Shown here piece after piece: positions 46,406 to 55,761 of a stretch of 64,000 bases of DNA. A program made the translations under genes and the position numbers. The stretch is from an uncultured Paracoccaceae bacterium (GTDB lineage Bacteria > Pseudomonadota > Alphaproteobacteria > Rhodobacterales > Rhodobacteraceae): NCBI GenBank assembly GCA_947493745.1, contig CANLSM010000004.1, positions 124,001-188,000 on the forward strand. The letters run 5' to 3'. Within the stretch, counting starts at the first letter, position 1. The number at the start of each line of letters is the position of its first letter. The notes below the pieces were generated by a model. The model ran no database searches, had not been told where the DNA came from, and was given only the letters and a program-made list of their open reading frames with translations.

Positions 46406-47320
46406 TCACTTCTCTGACGATTTCGGGTCGAGCACGTCGCGCAGCCCGTCACCCAGCAGGTTGAAGGCGAGCGACACGGTGAAGATCGCAAGCCCCGGCA
46501 TCGTCGCCACCCACCAGTGATCCAGAATGAACCGCCGTCCTTCGGAAATCATCGCGCCCCATTCGGGGCTTGGCGGCTGTGCGCCTAGGCCAAGGAAACC
46601 CAGACCTGCGGCCGCCAGAATGATCCCCGCCATGTCAAGCGTCACCCGCACGATCAGAGACGAGATACAAAGCGGCCAGATATGTCTGGTGATGATACGA
46701 AGCGCCCCCGCACCCTGCAACCGGATGGCCGCGATATAGTCCGACGACCGGATGGTCAGGGTCTCGGCCCGCGCGATTCTCGCATAGGGCGGCCAGGCGG
46801 TCAGCGAGATGGCCAGCACCGCATTCTCGATCCCGGCCCCGAGTGCAGCGACAAAGGCCAGCGCCAGCACCAGCCGCGGGAAGGCCAGAAAGATATCCGT
46901 GATGCGCATCAGAACCACGTCGATCCAGCCGCCCGCATAGCCCGAGACCGTGCCCACCAGCAGCCCCGCAATCGGTGCGATCAGTGCCACAAGCGCCACG
47001 ATATAGAGCGTTATGCGCGAACCATAGATCAGGCGGCTGAGGATATCCCGGCCCAGACTGTCGGTGCCAAGGACATGGCCCTCTGTCCCGAGCGGCGCAA
47101 GGCGGTTGCCCAGGTTCTGCACGAACGGGTCATGCGGCGCGAGCAGGGGGGCCGCCAGTGCAATCAGAATAAGGGTGACCAGGATGCCCAAGCCGAACAT
47201 CGCCATCGTGTTAGAGCGGAAGGACAACCAGCCCTGATAGAGGGCCGACAGTTTCGCATGTCGCCGCGAGGTCGGCGTGTCGCTCAGCAACCACCCGCGC
47301 CAGCTTGTCGTGTCACTCAT
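46406..47320 (-). CDS. Peptide ABC transporter permease, DppC-like
   Basis: The 304-residue inner-membrane protein has an N-terminal oligopeptide-type segment (WLSFRSNTMAMFGLGILVTL), the HVLGTDSLGRDILSRLIYGSR motif of DppC proteins, and the EAA loop around IRLQGAGALRIITRHIWP. Its ATG overlaps the DppB-like stop (TGATG). It forms the channel with the DppB-like protein. Confidence 0.9.
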   Translation of the reverse strand: MSDTTSWRGWLLSDTPTSRRHAKLSALYQGWLSFRSNTMAMFGLGILVTLILIALAAPLLAPHDPFVQNLGNRLAPLGTEGHVLGTDSLGRDILSRLIYGSRITLYIVALVALIAPIAGLLVGTVSGYAGGWIDVVLMRITDIFLAFPRLVLALAFVAALGAGIENAVLAISLTAWPPYARIARAETLTIRSSDYIAAIRLQGAGALRIITRHIWPLCISSLIVRVTLDMAGIILAAAGLGFLGLGAQPPSPEWGAMISEGRRFILDHWWVATMPGLAIFTVSLAFNLLGDGLRDVLDPKSSEK

Positions 47321-48378
47321 CACCGGGCCCTCGGATCGAAGACCTTGTAAAGCAGGTCAGAGAAGATGTTGAGCAGGATGAAGATCAGCCCGACCACCAC
47401 CGTACCACCCAGAACTGCGTTCATATCGGCGCTCAGAAGGGCCGTGGTGATATAGCTGCCAATGCCCGGCCACGAGAAGATGATCTCGGTCAGCACGGAT
47501 CCTTCCAGCAGGTTCGCATAGCTCAGCGCAATGACCGTGATCAACTGCACGCGGATGTTCTTGAAGGCATGTTTCCAGATCACGTTCCACTCGGACATGC
47601 CCTTGACGCGTGCCGTGGTGACATATTCGGCGCTGAGTTGTTCCAGCATGAAGGACCTTGTCATGCGGCTGATATAGGCCAGCGAGTAGTAGCCCAGCAG
47701 CGAGGCGGGAAGGACAATGTGGCTGAACGCGTCCTTGAAGACGTCCCAGTTGCCGTCAATCAGACTGTCGATCAGGATCATGCCGGTGACCGAGGGCACG
47801 ACATCGACATAGAAGATACCGACCCGCCCGGGACCGCCGACCCAGCCCAGAATGCCATAAAAGATCAGAAGGCCCATAAGCCCCAGCCAGAAAATCGGCA
47901 TCGAATAGCCCACAAGGGCAATGACGCGCGCGATCTGGTCGATCCATGATCCCTTGCGCACGGCCGCGACCACGCCAAGCGGAATGCCCAGCACGATGCC
48001 CACGATCACACCCAGCGTTGCAAGCTCCAGCGTCGCGGGAAAGACGCGGGCGATATCCTCAGAGACCGGGCGGGCATTCAGAAGCGAGGTGCCGAAATCG
48101 CCTCGAATCACATCCCAGATATAGTAGAAAAACTGTACCAGCAGCGGCTTGTCGAGCCCCAGTTCCAGATAGACCGCATCATAGGTCGATTGCGAAGCCC
48201 GCTCGCCGACGATGGCCAGCACCGGGTCGATGGGCATCACCCGACCGATGATGAACGTGATGAAGAGAAGCCCCAGCATCGTCACCGCAATAGATCCGAG
48301 CGTCAGCAGCGTTCCCTTGATCCACGGAGCGAGAGGCGCCATGCGGCGCCTCCCGGTAGTGTCGTCAGCCAGAGCCAT
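47320..48378 (-). CDS. Peptide ABC transporter permease, DppB-like
   Basis: The 352-residue protein has about six membrane segments, an early LGLDKPLLVQFFYYIWD and GDFGTSLL motif of DppB-type permeases, and the EAA-type loop TARVKGMSEWNVIWKHAFKN. It starts one base after the binding-protein stop codon, so the two are tightly linked. Confidence 0.9.
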   Translation of the reverse strand: MALADDTTGRRRMAPLAPWIKGTLLTLGSIAVTMLGLLFITFIIGRVMPIDPVLAIVGERASQSTYDAVYLELGLDKPLLVQFFYYIWDVIRGDFGTSLLNARPVSEDIARVFPATLELATLGVIVGIVLGIPLGVVAAVRKGSWIDQIARVIALVGYSMPIFWLGLMGLLIFYGILGWVGGPGRVGIFYVDVVPSVTGMILIDSLIDGNWDVFKDAFSHIVLPASLLGYYSLAYISRMTRSFMLEQLSAEYVTTARVKGMSEWNVIWKHAFKNIRVQLITVIALSYANLLEGSVLTEIIFSWPGIGSYITTALLSADMNAVLGGTVVVGLIFILLNIFSDLLYKVFDPRAR

Positions 48379-49974
48379 CTACTTGGTGACCTGCCAATAG
48401 GCGGCGGAAGTGACGGCCTGTCCGGTGGAGAAATCGGTGACATTGTCCCGCATGGCGGTCTGTTCGATCTGCTGGAACATGATCACAAAGGGCGAGGTCT
48501 CGCGGAACTCGGCCTGGATATCGAGATACATCTGGACCCGATTGTCACGATCCCCCTCGGTCACGGCTTCGGCCACTTTCCCTGTTAGCCCGCCGGTATC
48601 CCAGCTGTTTCGCCAGGCCAGAAGTCCCGTCGCGTTGGCCTCGTCCGAGTTATCGGGATTATAGGCGAATGTGCCCGCATTGGTCTGAGGATCGGGATAG
48701 TCCGGTCCCCATGCGCCCAGATATACATCCAGTTCGCGGGCACGATAGCGGGCCAGGATCTGCTTGGCAGTGCCTACGGTGATATTCACCTTGATACCCG
48801 CCTGAGCGGCGGCGTTCTGGAAGGACTGACCGATCTCGATCCGCTCCTGCGCTTCGCGCACACCGATCTCGACCTCAAGATTCTCGACACCTGCGGCGGC
48901 CAGAAGCTCCTTGGCCTTCTCGATATTGTAGGAGAACGGGTTCTCATCGGAGGCGCCCAGATAGGTGGCGGGCAGGAAGTTCTGATGGATCGTGTACTGG
49001 CCCTTCAGAAAACTGTCCCGCATCCCCTGATAGTCGATCAGATACTTGAACGCCTGACGCACTTCGGGTTTGGACAACTCGGGATGCTTCTGGTTCAGCG
49101 CCAGATACATCAGACGGCCCTTGAGCTCATCAACCACCTTGACGCCGTCGGCATCCGTCGCACCGGCTATGTCTTCGGGATTGAGATTGCGCGCGATATC
49201 GATGTCACCGCGTTCCAGAAGCAGCCGCTGCGAGGCGCTTTCAAGCACGTGACGGACGATCACGCGCTCCAGCGCGGGCGCTCCGCCGTAATAGTCCGGA
49301 TTGGATGTCAGCGTCACACTCTCGTTGGGCTTCCAGCTGTCCAGCTTGTAGGGACCCGAACCTGCCGAGTTGGTCTTCAGCCATGTGTTGCCCATATCGC
49401 CGTCAGCCTCGTTGGCCATGACGGTCTCTTTGTCCACGATGGCCCCAATGGTCGCGGTCAGACAGTTGAGCACGAACGATGTCGCATATCTCTTGTCTGT
49501 CGTGATCATCAGTTTGTTGCCGTCGGCCCTGATCGTCTCTGTCGCATTCTCCGGCGTGAAGCCGAACTGCGTCAGGATGAACGCTGGCGTCTTGTTCAGG
49601 ATCACCGCGCGCTGCAGCGAAAATGCGGCATCCTCGGCCCGGACCGGATTTCCCGAATGGAACGTCACACCTTCGCGCATGGTAAACGTGATGGTCATGC
49701 CGTCCTCGGAAACCTCCCAGCTTTCAGCAAGATCAGGCTTGTAGCCCGCTTCGAGGTCGTTCGGGTCGAGATTAACCAGACGGCTATAGACGTTCCGGCT
49801 GATATCCGATCCCGCAAACTCGAAACTTTCGGCCGGGTCGACCGTCGTCACATCATCAATCCGATGAGCGATCACCAGCATGTTGGCCGGGGTCTCGGCC
49901 ACTGCGGCAAAGGATGACAGGCTCACGGCAACACTGATTGCCGCCCCCGTCAGTAGTCTGTTCAACGCATTCAT
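48379..49974 (-). CDS. Periplasmic peptide-binding protein (SBP family 5)
   Basis: The 531-residue product begins MNALNRLLTGAAISVAVSLS, a signal peptide cut near AVAETP. Family 5 features include PAESFEFAGSDISRNVYSRL, SWEVSEDGMTITFTMREGVTFHSG and the lobe residues around YYGGAPALERVIVR. It delivers substrate, most likely short peptides, to the permeases. I prefer the ATG at 49974, placed seven bases after AGGAGAGG, over a TTG two codons upstream. It follows the dipeptidase by 53 bases. Confidence 0.9.
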   Translation of the reverse strand: MNALNRLLTGAAISVAVSLSSFAAVAETPANMLVIAHRIDDVTTVDPAESFEFAGSDISRNVYSRLVNLDPNDLEAGYKPDLAESWEVSEDGMTITFTMREGVTFHSGNPVRAEDAAFSLQRAVILNKTPAFILTQFGFTPENATETIRADGNKLMITTDKRYATSFVLNCLTATIGAIVDKETVMANEADGDMGNTWLKTNSAGSGPYKLDSWKPNESVTLTSNPDYYGGAPALERVIVRHVLESASQRLLLERGDIDIARNLNPEDIAGATDADGVKVVDELKGRLMYLALNQKHPELSKPEVRQAFKYLIDYQGMRDSFLKGQYTIHQNFLPATYLGASDENPFSYNIEKAKELLAAAGVENLEVEIGVREAQERIEIGQSFQNAAAQAGIKVNITVGTAKQILARYRARELDVYLGAWGPDYPDPQTNAGTFAYNPDNSDEANATGLLAWRNSWDTGGLTGKVAEAVTEGDRDNRVQMYLDIQAEFRETSPFVIMFQQIEQTAMRDNVTDFSTGQAVTSAAYWQVTK

Positions 49975-50027
49975 CTTCAAAACCTCTCCTGTTTCGTTTC
50001 ACTCAAATCAACACATGCCGCCTTGGG

Positions 50028-51089
50028 TTATTCGCCCCATGTTTTCTGCAGCACACGCAGCCAGTTTGCGTGGCAGAGCTTGGTCATCAACGCATCGCTA
50101 TACCCATGCCTTGCCATCGCCTGTCTCAATTTCGGCAGTCCCGCACAGGTCACAAGATCCTGTGGCACAACCGCCCCGTCGTAGTCCGAGCCAAGACCGA
50201 CGCGATCCTCGCCCAGCTTCTCAATCAGATGATCCAGATGCCTCAGCATCTGCTCAAGTGGCACATCCGCCAGCATCCGACCGTCGTCGCGCAGAAAGGC
50301 CACGGCGAAATTCAGACCCACCATACCATCGCTCTCCCGGATCGCCGCCAACTGATCATCGGTCAGATTGCGGCTGTGCGGGCAGATGGCGTGGGCATTC
50401 GAGTGGGTTGCGACAAGCGGTTTGACGGAGTGTCGTGCGACATCCCAGAACCCTGCTGCGTTGAGATGCGATAAGTCAATCATTATCCCCAACTCATTGC
50501 AGCGCCGGACCAGCCTCAGACCATGGTCGCTGAGCCCGGGGCCGATATCTGGACTGCTGGGATATCGAAACGGCACGCCATGACCGAAAATGGTTTCGCG
50601 GCTCCAGACCGGCCCGATTGAGCGCAGTCCTGCCTGATAAAGCACCTCCAGCGTGTGCAGGTCGGGGTCAATCGCCTCGGCCCCTTCGATGTGGAAGATC
50701 GCGGCAATCTGGTCATTTGCCAAAGCGCTCCGGATATCATCGGCGCTTCGGCACACGTTCAGCGCGCCGCGTCTTTCCAGATCAAACAGGATCGCGGTCT
50801 GCGCCATGACCACCGGGTAGGCGTCCTCCCAGTCAATCGGATCGGGCAGCGGCAGGTCATAGCTCGCCTGCGTCATCTGTTTGAACTTGAGTTCCAGATC
50901 GACAGGCGACGGGACATAGACCGCGAAGAAACCGCCGCCAAACCCGCCCGCTTTCGCCGATTGCAGATCAATCGCACCTTCGCGGCCTGCAAGAAAGGTC
51001 TCGGAAGCCGAGACGCCGCCCGCCCGAAACAGCTTCAGCAGGACGTCGTTATGTCCATCAAAGATCGCTGGTACCTTCTGAGGCTGCAC
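50028..51089 (-). CDS. Membrane dipeptidase-like metallopeptidase (M19)
   Basis: The 353-residue zinc enzyme shows M19 motifs: DGHND (H13, D15), HIEGAEA with the bridging Glu, DLSHLNAAGFWDV, THSNAHAICPHSRNLTD and GSDYDGA. M19 dipeptidases cut dipeptides, including some with a D-residue at the second position. No signal peptide is visible, so it is probably cytoplasmic and acts on imported dipeptides. The start is a GTG at 51089 after GGGAG. It leads the operon and is divergent from the LysR gene. Confidence 0.9.
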   Translation of the reverse strand: MQPQKVPAIFDGHNDVLLKLFRAGGVSASETFLAGREGAIDLQSAKAGGFGGGFFAVYVPSPVDLELKFKQMTQASYDLPLPDPIDWEDAYPVVMAQTAILFDLERRGALNVCRSADDIRSALANDQIAAIFHIEGAEAIDPDLHTLEVLYQAGLRSIGPVWSRETIFGHGVPFRYPSSPDIGPGLSDHGLRLVRRCNELGIMIDLSHLNAAGFWDVARHSVKPLVATHSNAHAICPHSRNLTDDQLAAIRESDGMVGLNFAVAFLRDDGRMLADVPLEQMLRHLDHLIEKLGEDRVGLGSDYDGAVVPQDLVTCAGLPKLRQAMARHGYSDALMTKLCHANWLRVLQKTWGE

Positions 51090-51143
51090 TCTGCACTCCC
51101 GGTGTTACTGAACCTGATGCTAGTCTATATTTTTTCATGCGTA

Positions 51144-51160
51144 ATCATATTTTCTATGAT
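51144..51160. promoter_or_regulatory. Candidate LysR operator
   Basis: A perfect interrupted palindrome, ATCATA-TTTTC-TATGAT, lies in the 106-base, AT-rich gap between the dipeptidase and LysR genes. The size and the T-N11-A pattern fit LysR-type operators. It is 36 bases upstream of the LysR start and 55 bases upstream of the dipeptidase start. Confidence 0.55.
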
Positions 51161-51195
51161 ATTTACTCATAAATCGATGATCTATCCGCAGAGGC

Positions 51196-52107
51196 ATGAT
51201 GGCGAAAAAGGCTTGGCACAGCCTGCCCGAATACCAGGCTCTGCGATCTCTCATGGAAAACGGCACGACCTCGAAAGCCGCAATCAGACTTGGACTGTCG
51301 CAATCGGCCGTCAGTCGGTCCGTCGCCAGTCTGGAGGCCCGCACCGGCACAATTCTGTTCGAGCGCGACGGTGGCAGACTGCGTCCGACGAATGAGGCAG
51401 TGCGGCTGAACCGGCGGCTTGACCCTCTCTTCGAGGCGCTCGACCGGATCGAGGGGCCGTCCGAACCGACCCGGGAAACGCTGCGCCTGATCGCGCCTCC
51501 GACCTATGCGCACCGCTTTCTGGTCTCGCATATCGCGAGCTTCCTCAAGGCCAATCCACGCTCAATGATCAGTCTTGAGGTGGCGCCGTCCGAGGATGTG
51601 ATCCGGGGCATTCTGGATGAGCGGTTCGATCTTGGCCTGACGGGCGTCGAACTCAGCCGGGACGGCGTGAAGTTGACGCCCTATCGTGTCTCAACGGCGG
51701 TCTGCGCGATGCCGCATGACCACCCGCTTGCAGCAAAAGAGATCATTCAGCCCGAAGATCTGCACGACCAGCCGCTGATTGCGCTGACCCATCGCCACGC
51801 ACGACGGGCCCAGCTTGACCGGGTGCTGAGCGCCTGCCGATCCGTACCGCGGATTTTGGCGGAGGTCTCGACCTCGATCGCGGCTGTCGATCTCGTCCGG
51901 GAGCGGCTTGGACTGTCCGTCATCAGTCCGTTCCCGATCATCCATCACGGCACGTCCGAGATCGAGTTCAGGCGCTTTGCCTCGCAGATCGAGTATCGCA
52001 ATTACTTCATAACCCCCGATCATCGCCCCGTCCCGAGCATTGCACGCGCCTTCATGCGACATCTGCGGCTGCACACCCCCACGGATCCGTTTTCAAGCAG
52101 GCCCTAG
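51196..52107 (+). CDS. LysR family transcriptional regulator
   Basis: The 303-residue protein has an N-terminal winged helix-turn-helix (ALRSLMENGTTSKAAIRLGL, then SQSAVSRSVASLEARTG) and a C-terminal effector-binding domain (IASFLKANPRSMISLEV and FDLGLTGVEL). It is divergent from the M19 dipeptidase and ABC operon, so it most likely controls that operon and itself, using a peptide or amino acid as effector. Two ATG codons in a row at 51196 and 51199 are both possible starts. Confidence 0.9.
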   Translation: MMAKKAWHSLPEYQALRSLMENGTTSKAAIRLGLSQSAVSRSVASLEARTGTILFERDGGRLRPTNEAVRLNRRLDPLFEALDRIEGPSEPTRETLRLIAPPTYAHRFLVSHIASFLKANPRSMISLEVAPSEDVIRGILDERFDLGLTGVELSRDGVKLTPYRVSTAVCAMPHDHPLAAKEIIQPEDLHDQPLIALTHRHARRAQLDRVLSACRSVPRILAEVSTSIAAVDLVRERLGLSVISPFPIIHHGTSEIEFRRFASQIEYRNYFITPDHRPVPSIARAFMRHLRLHTPTDPFSSRP

Positions 52108-52114
52108 CTTGCGT

Positions 52115-52447
52115 CTAACCCGACAGCCCCTCTTCATCGAGCAGTGTGCGCCCGGCGCGGTCTTCCACTTCAATGACCCAAAGATCGGGATCAAAGCTGC
52201 GTTGCCGGGTGACGCTCTCGTCGACCTGCATCTCCTCGCCCTCTGCCAGAACCGTCCAGATGCGCGTGCCGTCGAGATCGAAGCTGCGCTGCCAAAGCCG
52301 CGCCTGCCCATCCAGCGTGTTCAGCTTGATCAGTACAGCACCGGCTGTCGGATCGCCCTTTGAGGTCACAAAGGCCGGAATGTCGGCCAGACGCAGGCGT
52401 GTCAGATAGGCACGAACCCAGAAATCGGCGGTCAGGCGCGGCTCCAT
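52115..52447 (-). CDS. DUF1491 family protein
   Basis: The 110-residue protein (MEPRLTADFWVRAYLTRLRL) has the alphaproteobacterial DUF1491 pattern, including GDPTAGAVLIKLNTLDG and RQRSFDPDLWVIEVEDRAGR. The function is unknown. It begins on the base after the era stop, so it is part of the rnc-era transcript. It is the last gene of this block before the LysR gene, which converges on it with a seven-base gap. Confidence 0.87.
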   Translation of the reverse strand: MEPRLTADFWVRAYLTRLRLADIPAFVTSKGDPTAGAVLIKLNTLDGQARLWQRSFDLDGTRIWTVLAEGEEMQVDESVTRQRSFDPDLWVIEVEDRAGRTLLDEEGLSG

Positions 52448-53359
52448 TCAGGCCCCGTCTGAGAAATCGAGGCCCATCTCGGAATAGCGTTCGGCCTCGT
52501 TCAGCCAGTTCTCCCGCACCTTGACCTGCAGGAAGAGATGCACCTTGCGGCCCAGAAACTCGGTGATTTCTTCGCGTGCGGCCATCGAGATCGCCTTGAT
52601 CGTCTCCCCCTTCGGCCCCAGTGTGATCCCCTTGTGGCCGTCACGGGCGACATAGATCACCTGATCGACCCGGACGGAGCCGTCCTTGCGTTCGTCCCAG
52701 CCCTCGGTCTCAACGGTCAGCTGATAGGGCAGTTCCTGATGCAGACGAAGCGTCAGCTTCTCCCGCGTGATCTCGGCTGCAATCATGCGCATCGGCAGAT
52801 CGGCGATCTGGTCTTCGGGATAGAGCCAAGGCCCCTCGGGCAAACGCTCGGCCAGCCAGTGCCGCAAATCGTCCACGCCATAGCCCTTCTCTGCCGAAAT
52901 CATGAAAGTCGCCGCAAAGTCCCGGGCCTCGTTCAGTGCCGCGCTGAGTTCCAGAAGCTGATCGCGCTGCACCCGGTCGATCTTGTTGATCGCCAGCGCG
53001 ATGGGGCGTCCCTCGCTCACCCGCTCGTCGAGCGCGTCCAGAATGGCCCGGACACCGTCCGTGATGCCACGATGCGCCTCGACCATCAGCACCACGAGAT
53101 CGGCATCCGCCGCCCCCGACCAGGCGGCACTGACCATGGCGCGGTCGAGCCTGCGGCGCGGCTTGAAAAGGCCGGGCGTGTCCACGAAGACAAGCTGCGC
53201 CTCGCCTTCCAGCGCCACACCGCGAATGCGCGCGCGCGTGGTCTGGACCTTGTGGGTGACGATCGAGACCTTGGCCCCCACCATCCGGTTCAGCAAGGTC
53301 GATTTGCCGGCATTCGGCTCACCGATCAGGGCCACGAACCCACATTTTGTTTCAGCCAT
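52448..53359 (-). CDS. era: GTPase Era
   Basis: The 303-residue protein has the GTPase motifs G1 GEPNAGKS (residues 13-20), G3 DTPG and G4 NKID, and a C-terminal KH domain with [16 protein letters not shown]. Era binds the 3' end of 16S rRNA during small-subunit assembly. The ATG at 53359 overlaps the rnc stop by eight bases. The in-frame extension to 53572 is antisense-like and rejected. Confidence 0.95.
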   Translation of the reverse strand: MAETKCGFVALIGEPNAGKSTLLNRMVGAKVSIVTHKVQTTRARIRGVALEGEAQLVFVDTPGLFKPRRRLDRAMVSAAWSGAADADLVVLMVEAHRGITDGVRAILDALDERVSEGRPIALAINKIDRVQRDQLLELSAALNEARDFAATFMISAEKGYGVDDLRHWLAERLPEGPWLYPEDQIADLPMRMIAAEITREKLTLRLHQELPYQLTVETEGWDERKDGSVRVDQVIYVARDGHKGITLGPKGETIKAISMAAREEITEFLGRKVHLFLQVKVRENWLNEAERYSEMGLDFSDGA

Positions 53360-54041
53360 CCCGGCCCTCCAATCGCGCCAGAAGCGCCTCTGCCGCCTTT
53401 TGCTGTGCGGCCCGTTTGGAGGCGGCTTGTGCGGCCTCCGTCTCGCCGGAGGCCAGGTTGACCTCAATGGTAAAAACCGGCGCGTGATCGGGGCCGGAGC
53501 GGGACTGTTCCACATAGACCGGCGGTTTCTGCCCGCGCGCCTGCGCCCATTCCTGAAGCGCCGTCTTGGCATCGCGGGCCTTCGCCTCCGCGCTTGCGAT
53601 CCGCTTGCCCCAGAGCCGCCGGATCAGCCTGCGCACGGTCGCAAAATCCGCATCCAGATAGACAGCCGCAATCACCGCCTCCATCGCATCGCCAAGGATC
53701 GCCTGTTTGCGCCGCCCGCCGGAGGCGCTCTCGGACCGCCCCATCATGAGCGCTGAGCCAAGGTCAATCTCGATTGCAACATCAGCACAGGTTTCCTTGC
53801 GCACTAGCGCGTTGAAGCGCGGTGCCAGGACTCCCTCGCTCGCTTCACCGTCATGATCCAGAAGCGCCTCGGCCATCACCAGCCCCAGCACCCGGTCACC
53901 CAGAAACTCCAGCCGCTGATTGTCCCGCCGCGCAGGCGTCGAGAGCGAACCATGGGTCAGAGCCTCGATCAGCAGGCCACTGTCGGAGAACGTGTAGCCC
54001 AGCCGGTCCAGAAACTCCCCTTGCGCCTGAGAGAGTTTCAT
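53352..54041 (-). CDS. rnc: Ribonuclease III
   Basis: The 229-residue endonuclease has the family signature [17 protein letters not shown], the second acidic cluster [17 protein letters not shown], and a C-terminal double-stranded RNA-binding domain ([17 protein letters not shown]). It processes rRNA precursors and other double-stranded RNAs. The ATG at 54041 overlaps the stop of the LepB-like gene by four bases. The next gene is era, a common pair. Confidence 0.95.
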   Translation of the reverse strand: MKLSQAQGEFLDRLGYTFSDSGLLIEALTHGSLSTPARRDNQRLEFLGDRVLGLVMAEALLDHDGEASEGVLAPRFNALVRKETCADVAIEIDLGSALMMGRSESASGGRRKQAILGDAMEAVIAAVYLDADFATVRRLIRRLWGKRIASAEAKARDAKTALQEWAQARGQKPPVYVEQSRSGPDHAPVFTIEVNLASGETEAAQAASKRAAQQKAAEALLARLEGRDG

Positions 54042-54478
54042 TGAAGCCTCTTGAAATAACGCTCGAACGGCTGCCATCCGCCGTCTTCAGACTTCGCAAG
54101 CGCGTATTGCAGAACTGCTCCTCGCGAAACAACGTTCTCGACGGGCACAAATCCGGGACCTCCCGCCGCCTGGGGAAACCGTCCATCAAGGGCGTTGTCG
54201 CGATTGTCACCAAGATAGAGGATATGGCCCTCCGCGACAGTGATTTCCTGCTGGTTGTCGGCAGGCGTATCGTTGATGTTCAGCACCGGATCGGACCGGG
54301 CCTTTCCGGAATGAAACACATCGCCGGGCAATAGTGTCGGTTTGATCGACGCGCTCGGAACCGAGTAATAGCTGTGGCCGGTCGCCGCGAAGTAGAGCCT
54401 TGGCCCGAGAAACAGGAGCGCAGGCACCCCTATGAACAGAGCAGCCAGACCAATGATGACCTTCTCGCTGCGCTTCAT
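54038..54478 (-). CDS. Shortened signal peptidase I-like protein (LepB paralogue)
   Basis: The 146-residue protein starts with one membrane segment (about residues 8-30). It keeps the serine box [14 protein letters not shown] (Ser44) and the late box [12 protein letters not shown] (90-100) of signal peptidase I. The region in between, which in LepB holds the general-base lysine (VDYIKRLIGLPGD), is absent; about 115 residues are missing. It therefore probably cannot cleave by the usual Ser-Lys mechanism. It lies seven bases after lepB and overlaps rnc by four bases. It may be a degenerate paralogue or have a new role. Confidence 0.75.
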   Translation of the reverse strand: MKRSEKVIIGLAALFIGVPALLFLGPRLYFAATGHSYYSVPSASIKPTLLPGDVFHSGKARSDPVLNINDTPADNQQEITVAEGHILYLGDNRDNALDGRFPQAAGGPGFVPVENVVSRGAVLQYALAKSEDGGWQPFERYFKRLQ

Positions 54479-54485
54479 CCCGGGC

Positions 54486-55292
54486 TCAATTCACCGCCTT
54501 GAAGAAACGATCACCGCGCCAGGTCCAGAAGAAGAAGAGCGACTTTCCAGCGGATGAGAAAATGATGCGATCAGCCCGACCAATCAGATTTTCAGCGGGG
54601 ACAAAGCCCACGCCACCGGCCAGTGGCAACCAGCGGCTGTCCAGCGAGTTATCGCGGTTGTCACCCATCATGAAGTAATGCCCGTCGGGGACAACATATT
54701 CTTCGGTACTGTCCATGGGCGAAATCGCGTAGTTCAGCGTCTCATGGGACACACCGTTGGGCAGCGTCTCAATATATTGCTCCTTGAGGCACTCGGCCCC
54801 GAGGCCCGCCGTATTCACGCAACGTGGGCGCGACGCCTGAGAGCCCTGAGGCTCGAATATCTCGGAGTAATTGCCGTCACGCTCCTTTGGAACGGCAGTC
54901 CCGTTGATGAATATCTGGCCATCACGCATCTGTATCCGGTCACCGGGCAGGCCGATCAGCCGCTTGATATAGTCCACACCGACTGCCGGATGGCGGAAGA
55001 CCACGACATCGCCGCGTTCGGGGTCACCCGCCAGCAGCCTGCCCTCGCTCTCTTCAAGAAAGAAGCACAGGTTGTAGTCGCGGAACGACGGGCAGGAATT
55101 GTAGGAATAGCCATAGGCAAACTTGTTGACGAACAGGAAATCACCGATCAGCAGCGTCGGCTTCATGGAGCCTGTCGGGATCCAGAAAGGCTGGAACAGC
55201 AACGTGCGGATCAACCCTGCCAGAAGCAGTGCGTAGACCACGGTTTTGATGAATTCACCAACACCGCCCTTTTTCTCAGTTTTGGTCGCCAT
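54486..55292 (-). CDS. lepB: Signal peptidase I
   Basis: The 268-residue inner-membrane protease removes signal peptides. It has an N-terminal membrane segment (about 15-35), the serine box IPTGSMKPTL (Ser42), the lysine box VDYIKRLIGLPGD (Lys110) and GDNRDNSLDSRWLP. The ATG at 55292 is well placed. The gene is followed by the shortened paralogue and then rnc and era. Confidence 0.95.
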   Translation of the reverse strand: MATKTEKKGGVGEFIKTVVYALLLAGLIRTLLFQPFWIPTGSMKPTLLIGDFLFVNKFAYGYSYNSCPSFRDYNLCFFLEESEGRLLAGDPERGDVVVFRHPAVGVDYIKRLIGLPGDRIQMRDGQIFINGTAVPKERDGNYSEIFEPQGSQASRPRCVNTAGLGAECLKEQYIETLPNGVSHETLNYAISPMDSTEEYVVPDGHYFMMGDNRDNSLDSRWLPLAGGVGFVPAENLIGRADRIIFSSAGKSLFFFWTWRGDRFFKAVN

Positions 55293-55356
55293 ATCCTGCC
55301 CGATGCTGTTTCGCTTATGTCTGCCCGGCGCGTTGTCGCGTCTGAGGGGTATGCTG

Positions 55357-55761
55357 TCAAGCGCTCAGCGGACGCGCCTCGATCACGACAAAAGCCTGCG
55401 CCCATGGGTGATCATCGGTGAGTGTGACATGAATGATCGCCTCATGGCCTTCGGGCGTCATGCTCGCCAGACGCTCGGCCGCCCAGCCGGTGACCTGCAT
55501 CACCGGTTGACCGCTGCGCAGGTTGCTGACGGCCATGTCTTTCCACGCAATCCCCATGCGAAGACCGGTGCCAAGCGCCTTGGAACAGGCCTCCTTCGCA
55601 GCCCAGCGTTTCGCATAGGTGCCCGCAGTATGCGCCCGCCGCTCGGCCTTGCGTTGTTCGATATCGGTGAAGACACGGTTGCGGAACCTGTCACCGAACC
55701 GCGCCAGCGTGCCTTCTATGCGCTCGATATTGCAAAGATCGGTGCCGACGCCGAGGATCAC
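55357..55761 (-). CDS. acpS: Holo-[acyl-carrier-protein] synthase
   Basis: The 134-residue enzyme attaches 4'-phosphopantetheine from CoA to acyl carrier protein. It begins [16 protein letters not shown] and has the conserved [17 protein letters not shown] segment. The start is a GTG at 55761 that overlaps the LysE stop by four bases; there is no ATG in the right place. Neighbours pdxJ and lepB are its usual partners. Confidence 0.92.
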   Translation of the reverse strand: MILGVGTDLCNIERIEGTLARFGDRFRNRVFTDIEQRKAERRAHTAGTYAKRWAAKEACSKALGTGLRMGIAWKDMAVSNLRSGQPVMQVTGWAAERLASMTPEGHEAIIHVTLTDDHPWAQAFVVIEARPLSA

